Shown in pieces: positions 23,237 through 32,658 of a DNA stretch of 64,000 nt (position 1 is its first letter; each line of letters opens with the position of its first letter). The translations under genes were made by a program, and so were the position numbers. The notes below the pieces were generated by a model. That model worked only from the letters and a program-made list of their open reading frames with translations, had not been told where the DNA came from and searched no databases. This DNA is from Volutella citrinella (lineage: Eukaryota; Ascomycota; Sordariomycetes; Hypocreales; Nectriaceae), in the NCBI GenBank assembly GCA_034401135.1, contig JAWZSP010000001.1:1426001-1490000 (forward strand), read 5' to 3'.

Positions 23237-24322
23237 ATGCCACAGAGCCACGACATCATCATCCTCTGGTCCGGGCCTATATCCCCGGGAGCACGGAGTG
23301 GAGGCCCGCCGTCACCAGTTCATGCCAAGGCGCGCTTCGACAGCGGCCGTGACGGGAGCCTGGTGTCCAAGGACTTTGCCAGGAAACTCCAGCGCAAGCA
23401 GAAGCACCCGAGGAACGGCTGCGCACGCCAGATCTGCATCCGGTGGACGTGCCCAGTGGCTAACAAGCCCGTCAACACCAGCCCGGTAAAGGTCGTGTCC
23501 AGCCTGCAAGTCGACGTTGTTCTGCCGAGAGCAGCGCTGCGAGCAGTCCACCCGCTGGATAACCGGACAATTGGTGCACATGGCGAAGATAGGGCCCCGG
23601 CCGAAGTTGACCGCCGTCAAACCGGGGAACAGCCTTGTCAGAGGAGATGTGACGAGTTGGCGCGTCCTGCTGCCACGCAACCGGCATGCTCCCTAAGCAG
23701 CCAAAGAGTGAGGGCCCTTGCATCGGCCCACGGCATCAAGTTTGCAAATTTCCAGAGCTTGGTCGTGTTTCGGGATCATCTCAAGTCCCGCCTTGAGCAG
23801 GATGTGGCATTCCAAGAAGAATTTGGTCGAGTTGAGGATGGGGAATCAATCTCGCACATGTGTTTAGTCAACGAGGACAACAACAGCAACAGCGACAGCA
23901 ACAGCAACAGCAACACCTTGACATGCAGTAGTCCCAGATCCGAAACAAGCTGGAGCGACAGCGAATCGACGGCAGCAAGTCACAGTTCACTATCTGAAAC
24001 CACCCCAGGACTACTGCCATTCAGCATCACATCATGGATCTTCCACGTCTTCTCGGGGAAAGCCCCCCTTGACAGCTCAGACGCTTCAACAGCGGGCGAC
24101 GAGACTCTGGTGGCAGATGTAGGCGAGGATCCGGCAGGCAAAGGTTGTTTGGCGGCCCCCCAACATGGGGATAGTGAAAGCGCGGCCTTGGCGAGCATCG
24201 AGGACGCGCGGGACGATTTCAGGCTTCACCCGGGACACAAGGTCTGGGAATGGGATGTCCATCACCAAAACTGGCGGAAGCGGGGCACATCCGACGTGTG
24301 GTTTCCAAGCAATTTCGCATAA
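23237..24322 (+). CDS. Unknown protein with retropepsin-like segment
   Basis: A 361-aa single-exon ORF. Residues about 30-95 read ARFDSGRDGSLVSKDFARKL, then RQICIRWTCPVANKP and VKVVSSLQVDVVL. This resembles the pattern of fungal retropepsin-like domains: a D-T/S-G with a following L-(I/V)-S, a strand with W, and a V-V-x-x-L-x-V-D-V-(I/V)-L strand near the flap. D35-S36-G37 would be the catalytic triplet. The middle is low-complexity, with a perfect-looking N-S repeat from AAC-AGC codons (about 23880-23912). The C-terminus ends WEWDVHHQNWRKRGTSDVWFPSNFA, a W-rich segment resembling C-termini of fungal proteins of unknown function. No reverse transcriptase, integrase or gag features are present, so this is not an intact retroelement. 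An upstream exon around 23154 cannot be excluded. Confidence 0.6.
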   Translation: MPQSHDIIILWSGPISPGARSGGPPSPVHAKARFDSGRDGSLVSKDFARKLQRKQKHPRNGCARQICIRWTCPVANKPVNTSPVKVVSSLQVDVVLPRAALRAVHPLDNRTIGAHGEDRAPAEVDRRQTGEQPCQRRCDELARPAATQPACSLSSQRVRALASAHGIKFANFQSLVVFRDHLKSRLEQDVAFQEEFGRVEDGESISHMCLVNEDNNSNSDSNSNSNTLTCSSPRSETSWSDSESTAASHSSLSETTPGLLPFSITSWIFHVFSGKAPLDSSDASTAGDETLVADVGEDPAGKGCLAAPQHGDSESAALASIEDARDDFRLHPGHKVWEWDVHHQNWRKRGTSDVWFPSNFA

Positions 24323-25132
24323 GCAGCAGAACGTTGTATCTTTGTGCAGACTGTCTTTGCTTGAGCTGAACTGAGGGGCGTTGGTCTGCCGAGTTGATTC
24401 AAGAAGCATTTAATACACGGGTATTCAACTGCTTCCCTTCCCCTCCATTCCCCTGTAGATCGTACCAGGTCCCACAGACGTCCTCTAATTATCGTCTGGA
24501 AACATCATCAAGCGCCCTGGCGAGCCTGGGTCAAAGTCCCAAACGGACTCGTCTAATTGACTCGGCTCATTGCGGGCACCTTGTGGTGGGGTTTGGGCGT
24601 AAGCAATGACACAGACTGCTGGGATTGAGCTTCAGTCGGGTCAGATTGATTGGAGATGCAGGACGAATTCACACGCGAGTTTTGTCCTTATTCGTTCGGG
24701 CGAGATCTGTTGCCAGGTTGACTCTGCTGTGATTCGTCCACCCGATCGTGACTCTGAGCTTCGACGATCTGCCCCACCGCAACAGGCAACCTGGACCTGG
24801 TCACTTCCAGCACCATGATCCGTAATGACTTGGTCGCGATGAGTCACGGAGCGCATTCACCGTGAAAATGAGCCAGCCTTTTGACTCAACCAAGAGATTG
24901 GCAAACCAGAGTCGAGCTGAATGCCAAAAATGGGACAACCAGGCGCAGAGACGTACTTAACCGTCGCCACTCGCCATTGCCACACCGAAGCAACTCGAAT
25001 AATGCAACTACTTCCAGACCACTGACTTCCTTCCCAAACACTACCTGCTGAACAAGCCAAAATTTTACATCACCGCCAACTCAACGCGCGCAATGTCTGC
25101 GCCAGCTCTCGACAACACCCAGACACCCCAAA
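24323..25132. other. Intergenic region upstream of the F-box gene
   Basis: An 810 bp spacer between two same-strand genes. It holds an overlapping upstream ORF starting at 25093 (see findings). No other feature is supported. Confidence 0.45.
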
Positions 25133-27076
25133 ATGAGACACATTTCCTTGGATAGCCTCCCGGATGATCTCGTACTAGACATTGTCGAGTACCTCGACAC
25201 GGCCCGCGATGTCGCCCGCTTCGCCGCCGCCAGCCGTCGCACCCGCAACCTCGTTCACCAGGACGGCTGGCGGACCTTTGTGAGGACGCGCTTCCCCTCC
25301 CTCTGCGTGCCCTCGAGCGACACAACCCCCTGGAACACCGTGGCCAACCGACTCACCTACCTCGATAGGTGCTGGGATAAGCGCGCCTTCTCTGCGAGGT
25401 TCCTGCGTGACGAAGGGCCCCAGCAGCACCAGCACTCACGCAGACGGCCCAACGACCGGCCTCCGAGACGGCTTCCAGGGGCCCAGACCGTCTCCTTCCA
25501 TCCAGTCGTCGATGCTAGTCTCTCGCCCTGCCACAATGACGAAGTCGTCGTTGTTGGCGCCGGCGAAAACCTCCTTGTCCAGCACAAGCCCCTCTATGGC
25601 AAGGGCCAGGCCTCGTGGCACCAGCTACACGGCCGGGATGCCGGATACGGACCCGGCACGGGCGACGTGACGTCCGTCTCGGTGATTGAGAGACAAGGGA
25701 ACCCCGGGGTCGTGGTTGGGAGGGCGAATGGCGACATCCAGGTCCTATCTGCCACGGACAACTATGCCCAGACAGCTCAGTCGCTGACCTTTGGAGGTCT
25801 CGATGAGATCCGCCGCAACGCTGACCCCATGAGAAAATCGCCCGGGCAGTTGGCAGTCTCTTGGACAGAGGCGACGCCCGGAATCAACCTGCTGGCCAGC
25901 GGCAAGGGCTCCATGCTCGTGCTGCACGACCTAACGGACACGGAGAGCAGCGAGTTGAAGCCTTTCGCCCACTACGACTTCTCATCCCCAGACGTTCATG
26001 ACGAGCCCTCGCTGGTGCGGAGCATCAAGTTCATGAGCAAGGATACGGTCGTCTGCGCCTTGGGGGGCAGTCGCCAACCGCTGCGATGGGGACAGATAAC
26101 TCCTACCGGTTTGGAGTTTTTCAACGCCGCCACAAACCGGAGGCCACTGGATGACGCAGCCACTTTGACCGACATTCGAATCGGCGAAAAGACGACCATC
26201 AGGGCCATCGAGCCCGTCGGGAGCGGCGGGCCAGGGCGCCTCCTTCTCAGTGCTTGGGACGATGGGACCTACAGACTGACGGACCCTCGGACGCCGTCAC
26301 CCTACGATGCCATCTACCGCGATCGATTCCAGCCCTACGAGTCAGGGAGCTCGCTTCTTGTGTACGGCGTGGAGCGCTTCGTCGCCGGCAGCAACACGTC
26401 CCCAACCTTGCGCCTGTTCGACTTTCGCTCCCCAAAGCCGTACTTTCACACAACCGCCCTGCCGTGCTACGGAGGATCGCCATTTCCGACACAGAAGTAT
26501 GACGACCAGATCTGGAGACAGAGACGGAAGCCAGATTGGCAGTCGGACCAATGCGATCACTCACAGGGAGTTACATGCCCCTGGCACGACCAGTCGCGAT
26601 GGGACTTCTGGCGGCCCGATTCAACAATTTACGTCGGAGAGTCTGGCTACGACCGTATATACAGCCTCGCAAAGTCTTCGGACGTGTCGGGGACCATCTA
26701 CGCTGGCCTTAGCGGCGCCCTCTGCACCGTCAATCTCCAGCTCGCCGAGGACAGGAATCCGGCCGCAGACAAGAAGATGGCACAGCCCGACGGTTGGAGC
26801 TTCAGCAAGCCCGGCAGCAAGAATGGCAAGATTGCCCTCATCAACACAGGTGTGAGTCTCTGCCAGTCGAGGGAGTGGTCTCTAGACAGCAGCGGTGTCC
26901 CAACTTCGGTCACCCAACTACCCCATGCCGTGAAGCGGGCCGCCGTGACCAACGATCAGATCAAGAGACACCGGCTGGACTCCGCGTTCCACCAGGACCA
27001 AGACTTTTGGCAGGTAACGCTGCCAATCAGGGGGGGCGACCCGGACGCGCAAGATATTTATGGCATCAAGTTCTGA
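25133..27076 (+). CDS. F-box protein with WD40/beta-propeller-like body
   Basis: A 647-aa single-exon protein. Residues about 3-45 form a clear F-box (ISLDSLPDDLVLDIVEYL, then ARDVARFAAASRRTRNLVH), the Skp1-binding module of SCF ubiquitin ligases. The rest has repeated beta-propeller-like segments, for example VVGRANGDIQVLSATDN, LLLSAWDDGTYRLTDPRTP and NTSPTLRLFDFRSPKP, so it is probably an FBXW-type substrate adaptor. The substrate is unknown. Location is probably cytosolic or nuclear; no signal peptide or membrane helix is visible. The ATG at 25133 directly opens the F-box, making the start secure. An AUG 40 nt upstream in another frame could restrain translation. The gene converges with the nitronate monooxygenase, with only 148 bp between stop codons. 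Confidence 0.85.
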   Translation: MRHISLDSLPDDLVLDIVEYLDTARDVARFAAASRRTRNLVHQDGWRTFVRTRFPSLCVPSSDTTPWNTVANRLTYLDRCWDKRAFSARFLRDEGPQQHQHSRRRPNDRPPRRLPGAQTVSFHPVVDASLSPCHNDEVVVVGAGENLLVQHKPLYGKGQASWHQLHGRDAGYGPGTGDVTSVSVIERQGNPGVVVGRANGDIQVLSATDNYAQTAQSLTFGGLDEIRRNADPMRKSPGQLAVSWTEATPGINLLASGKGSMLVLHDLTDTESSELKPFAHYDFSSPDVHDEPSLVRSIKFMSKDTVVCALGGSRQPLRWGQITPTGLEFFNAATNRRPLDDAATLTDIRIGEKTTIRAIEPVGSGGPGRLLLSAWDDGTYRLTDPRTPSPYDAIYRDRFQPYESGSSLLVYGVERFVAGSNTSPTLRLFDFRSPKPYFHTTALPCYGGSPFPTQKYDDQIWRQRRKPDWQSDQCDHSQGVTCPWHDQSRWDFWRPDSTIYVGESGYDRIYSLAKSSDVSGTIYAGLSGALCTVNLQLAEDRNPAADKKMAQPDGWSFSKPGSKNGKIALINTGVSLCQSREWSLDSSGVPTSVTQLPHAVKRAAVTNDQIKRHRLDSAFHQDQDFWQVTLPIRGGDPDAQDIYGIKF

Positions 27077-27224
27077 TACTTTACAAATACGCTATATAGA
27101 TTTATAGAAGGAGCTCTTTTTCTTTAACACAATGCGTCTAGGCAAATGACGAGCACTGCGGTGTATCGCAAACCCAGATAGACCCTTTACAGATGTTTAA
27201 ATAAAATCTCAGTGCGGAAACAGT

Positions 27225-28303
27225 CTAAAGCTTCGACTCGGGGACAATGAGCGACAGGCGCTCCTTGAGAGCCGCCTCGGCCTCCTTCTCGATGCGGGCG
27301 AGGAGGTCCTTGCACGTGGGGATGTCGTGAATGAGACCGATGACCTGGCCGGCGGTCCATACCTAGAGGACGTCTCTGATTAGCACACAGCGCATAGTTC
27401 CGCGGAGCCAAGCCTGCCCGAGGATATGGGATAGCAGGGGACACTTACACCGTGCTCGGGGTCTCCGTTGACAAAGACCTCGCGGCCGCGCTTGCCGCTC
27501 ACGAGGGCGGCCACCTCCTGGAACTCGCCGGTTGGGCTCGTCTGCTCGATCTTGAGGGCGTCGCGGGCGACCTTGTTGTTGAAGAGGCGCGACGTGTTCT
27601 TCCACCTGCGCAGCAGCAGGGTGGTGTCGGTCTCCTGGGCCTTTACGATGGCCTCCTTGACGTTGTTGTGGACGGGGGCCTCCTGGGTGCACATGAAGCG
27701 GGTGCCCATGTTGACGCCGGCGGCGCCGAGGCAGAGTGCCGCGGCGAGCCCCCAGCCGTCTGCGAAGCCGCCGCTGGCAATGAAGGGCACCTTGAGCTCC
27801 TGGCGGGCGCGGCTCAGCAGGATGAAGTTTGTAATGTCCGTCTCGCCGACGTGGCCGGCGCACTCGAAGCCGTCGATGCTGAGGAAGTCGACGCCGAGCT
27901 TGACGGCGCTGATGGCGTGGCGGATGGCGGTGCACTTGTGCAGCACGATGATGCCAGCGCGCTTGAACTGCGCGATGACGGGGCCGGGCGAGTTGCCGGC
28001 CGTCTCGACGATCTTGATGCCCTCGTCGATGATGGCCTGCGCGTACGCCGGGTAGTCGGGCGGGTTCATGGACGGCAGCAGCGTCAGGTTGACGGCGAAT
28101 GGGTTCTTGGTCAGCGTGCGGCACCGTCGGATCTCGACGCGCAGGGCCTCTGGCGACGGGAAGATGAGGGCCGTGATGATGCCCAGGCCGCCGGCGTTGG
28201 ACACGGCCGAGGCGAGGTCGGCCGTTCCGACATGCATCATGCCGCCCTGGACGACGGGCACTCGAATGCCCAGCCGCCGGGTCAGCTCGGTGTTGAACGG
28301 CAT
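27225..28303 (-). CDS. Nitronate monooxygenase (2-nitropropane dioxygenase family)
   Basis: Two exons, 28303..27449 and 27362..27225, joined G-V-WTAGQVIG; 330 aa. The intron has donor GTAAGT and acceptor CTCTAG (86 nt). This is an FMN-dependent TIM-barrel enzyme that oxidises alkyl nitronates such as propionate 3-nitronate to the carbonyl compound with release of nitrite. Visible signatures are VPVVQGGMMHVG at the N-terminus (FMN-binding), DGFECAGHVGETD with the candidate catalytic histidine in AGH, and ASGGFADGWGLAAALCLGAAGVNMGTRF (phosphate-binding loop). No targeting signal is apparent, so the protein is likely cytosolic. Fungal paralogues vary in substrate, so annotation at family level is safest. 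Confidence 0.92.
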
Positions 28304-29540
28304 CGTGGGCGGGCGAGCGTGCGTGTGTGCGTGTATGGGTATGGATGTGGTTGTAGTTGTTGTTCTTGGACGAGGGCGACGAATTTGGAGGCGTCTGGCT
28401 GGGTCTGGGCGCAGTGGTCTAAGCCAGTTCTTGAGTTCGTTGGTTCGCCGGCGCGCGTCAGTCGTGAGATATTATCGCTGTGGGCTCTGCAGACACGGCG
28501 CAATCGTCGGGAGGTCGTGAGGGGGGCAAATTGGCCGAGGTCTGTTCGTGGCCCAAGGCTGCGCGATCCAGCAGGCGCAACTCGTCGTTCATCGGCCCCC
28601 AAAACGTCACACGGCCGTGTCACCCGCCTGCCGAGGTACGTGCCCCGCCCTCCTCCACAATTGCCTTCGGCTCGGCCCCACTCGCCCTCGCGGTCCACGG
28701 ACAGGGCAGGGGCTGCAGGGCATCCTTTCAACTTCTAGGCCACTAGGCCCACTAGAGGCGTGCTCTAGCCAGCTGTACTCCAGGCTTACACAGCAGCTGG
28801 GCACCTGACCTGGTCCTGTATTTAGGTACCCACTCTCACATGCAATCCGGGGAAACATCGAGACGTCCATTGCTGTACACTTCTATTAGTGGGCGTCCTA
28901 TTACAATCGCTCCATACTCCAGACAGTGTCATTGAGTGAAGCAACGTCGTCGCCCATAGCCAGCCCCGAGTATCGACACCCTCGACTCGCATGTATCCGT
29001 CGTCATAAACTTGTGCCATTACCCAAGAATATTCCCGCCCACTTGCTGTGTTCCTGTCCAGTTCGCGCTTGAAGCCCAGCGTATCAACAGTGCGTCACAA
29101 ATCACGTCAACAGAGTAGAGAAGAGTGTAGCACGTACAATAATCGTATTCCTACACCATCCTGGCATCAAATAAAGTGCAATCCATATGTATAAAAAAAT
29201 AGAAAAGGTGGCATGTCATCCGTGCCAAAGCCCACAAAATCGAGTTCAACTCCAAAGACACCACATGTACACATCTGTCCCATATCAAGATCCCAGCTCT
29301 GTCGTAGAAACAAGCGCAATAACCCAGATGCCGATTCCCAGTCTCATTCCCATTCCGATGCTAGCATCAAAGCCGTCGCTCATTTCAGCATTGGCGGAAA
29401 ACGGTTCAATACCCTCAAGTTTCAACAGCGAAACCCGCATTCAAAAGGCAAAAATAGAATGGATCCCATCTCCCCGAATTTTTCAAATATCAAGACAACA
29501 TCCTGGCCCCTCCCTTCTTTCAAAACCGGCGTAAAGACCT
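28304..29540. other. Intergenic region
   Basis: A 1.24 kb region upstream of the nitronate monooxygenase and downstream of the C2H2 factor gene. CTAGGCCACTAGGCCCACTAG at about 28734-28755 is a local direct and inverted CTAG-containing repeat, and TAGGTACC lies near 28823. Such TAGG-rich motifs are scattered in this window. No gene was seen. Confidence 0.45.
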
Positions 29541-32500
29541 CTACTCCCGGTTCTGCGCAATCCGCATGGGTGGTGACACGTCTCCAGACTTCATAATCAA
29601 GTCGGCAAATCCATCAAGGCTCGAGCCCATAACCTTGACCATGTCAAAAATATGCGCGCCCTTGAACGTCTCCGCCCAGAGTCGGACGACAGCGCTGGCC
29701 AGCTGTCGCAGCTTGGCGCTGTCGCTCATTGCTGCGTCCATGCCAGCGTTTGGTCCGCCCAGTGAAGGGTCGACAGGAACAGCAAATTCCGTCTCGTCAA
29801 GCATGCGTCGCACCATTTCCAGCAGGCTCTTCTCCTCTGGAGACGCAGGAGGGTCGTTGGGCCCGATCGAAGCCAGTGTCAGCAGCCACTTGGAGACGAG
29901 GATTCCACATTCGAAATGGCACACTTTTGCAGACTCGTTAGTCAACCCGCATGGCATGATTGGATACAGATCAAGTAAAACTTACGCGAATGTTGGATAC
30001 TCCACTCGGCAGACTTTGTCCTGGCAACGTAGTTGACGCCAGCCTTGACCAGCATGGACAGAGCATGAGTAGCCTGGAAAACGGCCCGGTGTAACCTCAG
30101 ACTTCGAACAAGCGGTGGTGTCCGACTCAAGGCAGAGGCCACCAAGAACGGATCCCGAGTTTCCAGTGCCATCGATGGCGACATGTCCGTGTATAATCTG
30201 ATGTAGGCCAGTCGGAGGAGTGCCGTCGCAGTGAAGTCCAAGAATGTACCCCCTTCCAGAGTATCTGCCAAGCTGAAGTGCCCCGATTCCGCCGCCCGCA
30301 CCTGATGTTGGTTCTCGAAAGTGGTTTGCCATACTCGCAGGGCTGAAGTCACATCCTCAATATCCTCCGGCTTCATTGTCCGGTGGTGGTTGTACGGAAG
30401 TCCAGCGGCAAAGGACGTTTGCTTGAGCAAGTAAATGTGCTGTATCAAAGCATGAATCAAAACATAGTTTCCAAACGACGACATGTACGCGGGAAGACTC
30501 TGGTCTGTGCGACCGAAGAGTCTCGAAAAGGCTTCATGAAGGCCAATGTCAACTGGCGGAATCGTTTGTCGCAGTTCCTGCCATTGCCACGCCGATTCAG
30601 CCCTCCACAATCTCCCACTCTGAGGTAGTGGGAGATTTAGTTCCGAAGTCAGGAGCATCGGGGGCATATTGTAACTCATGCTGCAAAGGTTGAAGAAGCA
30701 GTAAGCAATCAACTTGGTTCGTGTGGCCGACTCAACGCGAATCCACGTTTCCCAATCGTTGACGGCGGCCTGGTTGGCCTGGGCAATCAGACCTTCCTCA
30801 CGAATGAGAATCGCCAAATTGCTCTGGAGTGATAGGGACTCGTGGAGAATCGTCTTTTCGCCCCACAGGCCGACTGCAAACAGGAGTAGCACACCCTGGA
30901 TCGTTTCGATCCGAGACTGGGTGTCATTTGATGAACTGTTCAACTCATTAGCACTGCCTTTCCTCGAGCCAACTGACAGACACTTACTAAGGCACGCGGT
31001 GTATGTCCTGAGTAGTGGGACGTTCCGATTGCGCAGAGGCAAACGAATGCCTATGTGGAGCATTCGGTGATGCCCTTGTGGAGTGAGGGCTATAGGCCGC
31101 TGCAGTTGGTAAAAGGGCATGGACCTCAGTCTGACGTCGTCGTCGGATCTGCTCCATGGCAATTGCTTTCGCGGCGTACCAAAGAGCATATCCGCGGTTC
31201 TTCTCAAAACGATACTGAGCACCTACGGCTAGGATTGCTAAGAGCAGCTCGGGAGCAGCCTCGACGGGGGAGAAGGTTGGCAGGTGCAAGCATGGCAAGT
31301 GCTCGTGGAATCCGCTTATATAGCCTTCTAGAAACCGCGTCAAGGTGTGCCGAGAGGGATACACAAACTCATCGGGCAATACGGCCGAGAACTCGTCTAG
31401 TCTCTGCTTGATCTTAAGATGGTCTGCCCCTGAAATACGGAGTGAGATCGGTCTCGAAGATTCATCCGACGGTCGGGGAGCTCCATCGCCAGGCTCTCGG
31501 GTGTCCATGGGGGTATGAGGGTAGCGCTGAGGGAAGAGTGATGACGAGGGCCTGGGAGGCTGCCGTGGGGCCATACTGCCTGCCACTCGCGGCCAAGCCC
31601 CAAGATGGTGGTCGGGTTCAAAGTGAGGCGGTAAGAAGTGGGCGGATGTGGAAACCTCGTCGAGAAATACGTTGTAATCGTCATGGAACCCATTTTCTTG
31701 GACGGGCATAAAGCCCGGGGCTAGGACCTGTCCTTCATCCCTAGGTCTTTCCGCGTGTGCCACCACTGTATCTCCATAGCTCTTTCTTGGGGGCTGATTT
31801 GCCGGTCGTTGGTTCTGGTCGTTTGGTGCCCCTTGGCCCGGATTGATCGAACTTGCAAGGGCAGCATCGGAAAGGAGGTCGAGGTTGCAGGCGCCTGCCC
31901 GGGTAGGGACTCGCTGATCTTGAGGTGCTGATACTGCCGGGGGCGGGCCGGAACCGTGACTCAATGACTGAGGCAAGGGCTGCTGCGGAGGTCGTCCGGT
32001 ATTGCCTTGAGCAACAGTAATGGTGCTTCCATCGATCTGGCTTTCTGAGATGGAAGTCTTGTGGGAGCTGGTGGAGGTGTTTGAGGAAAGCTTTCGTGGT
32101 CGGTTGCCGTCCTTGTTGCCTTCATTTAGATGGACTAGTTTCTCGTGTCGGACAAGCAAATCCCTGATGTCCATGTAAGCGAAGATTCGACCATTTAAAT
32201 GAAAGTACGGGTAGGTGCGGTGAGTGATATGATGTTAAACGGGGGGCGAATCTGTCAATACATGGCGGCAACGGTGAAGAAGGGAGGTGGTGGGCTAGGG
32301 CCAAGGCATGGGCAAGACCGCTTCGGTCGTTTAGTCATTTATAATGCCACTTACCGTCGTCCAAATGTCTTTCCACATCGATCCCAGCCACAAGAGAACG
32401 GCTTCTCCTTTGTGTGGGTCCGTTCGTGTCGCTGAACATGTTCCACACGTCTGTGAAGTGAATAGGGTCAGCATCTCCGGGAAATTAGCAACACCATCAT

Positions 32501-32658
32501 AGCGGGTGCACATACCTAAATCGTTTGCTGCAATATTTGCAGGGTAAAGTCTTGGGCTTCTGCGGCCGCGGCTCTACTGGTTCAGGCCCCATGATGGGTG
32601 CTTGATGGCCCGACAGCGGATGTGTCGGCGGGCCTTCGATGGTCTGAAGGGCGAGCAT
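29541..32658 (-). CDS. C2H2 zinc-finger transcription factor with fungal-specific transcription factor domain
   Basis: Five exons join in frame to 915 aa: 32658..32516, 32450..32355, 32163..30988, 30935..29986 and 29923..29541. Two classical fingers span exons 1-3: C40-x2-C43-x12-H56-x3-H60 and C68-x4-C73-x12-H86-x4-H91, with linker THTKEKPF. A Ser/Pro/Gln-rich region follows. From about residue 330 comes a fungal_trans domain (PF04082-like), including [21 protein letters not shown] and [30 protein letters not shown], and continuing through the C-terminal exons. This combination defines the ADR1-like class of fungal regulators. It acts in the nucleus; targets cannot be inferred. Each finger is split by an intron, and the second intron (191 nt) is long for this window. 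About 5.4 kb of apparently gene-free DNA lies upstream, allowing a long leader. Confidence 0.9.

Noticed and set aside
23237..24322. Intact LTR retrotransposon suggested by the protease-like motif
   Set aside because: No reverse transcriptase, RNase H, integrase, gag zinc knuckle or flanking LTRs were found.
27452..28738. 428-aa plus-strand ORF antisense to the nitronate monooxygenase
   Set aside because: Same mirror effect; no domain or sensible composition.
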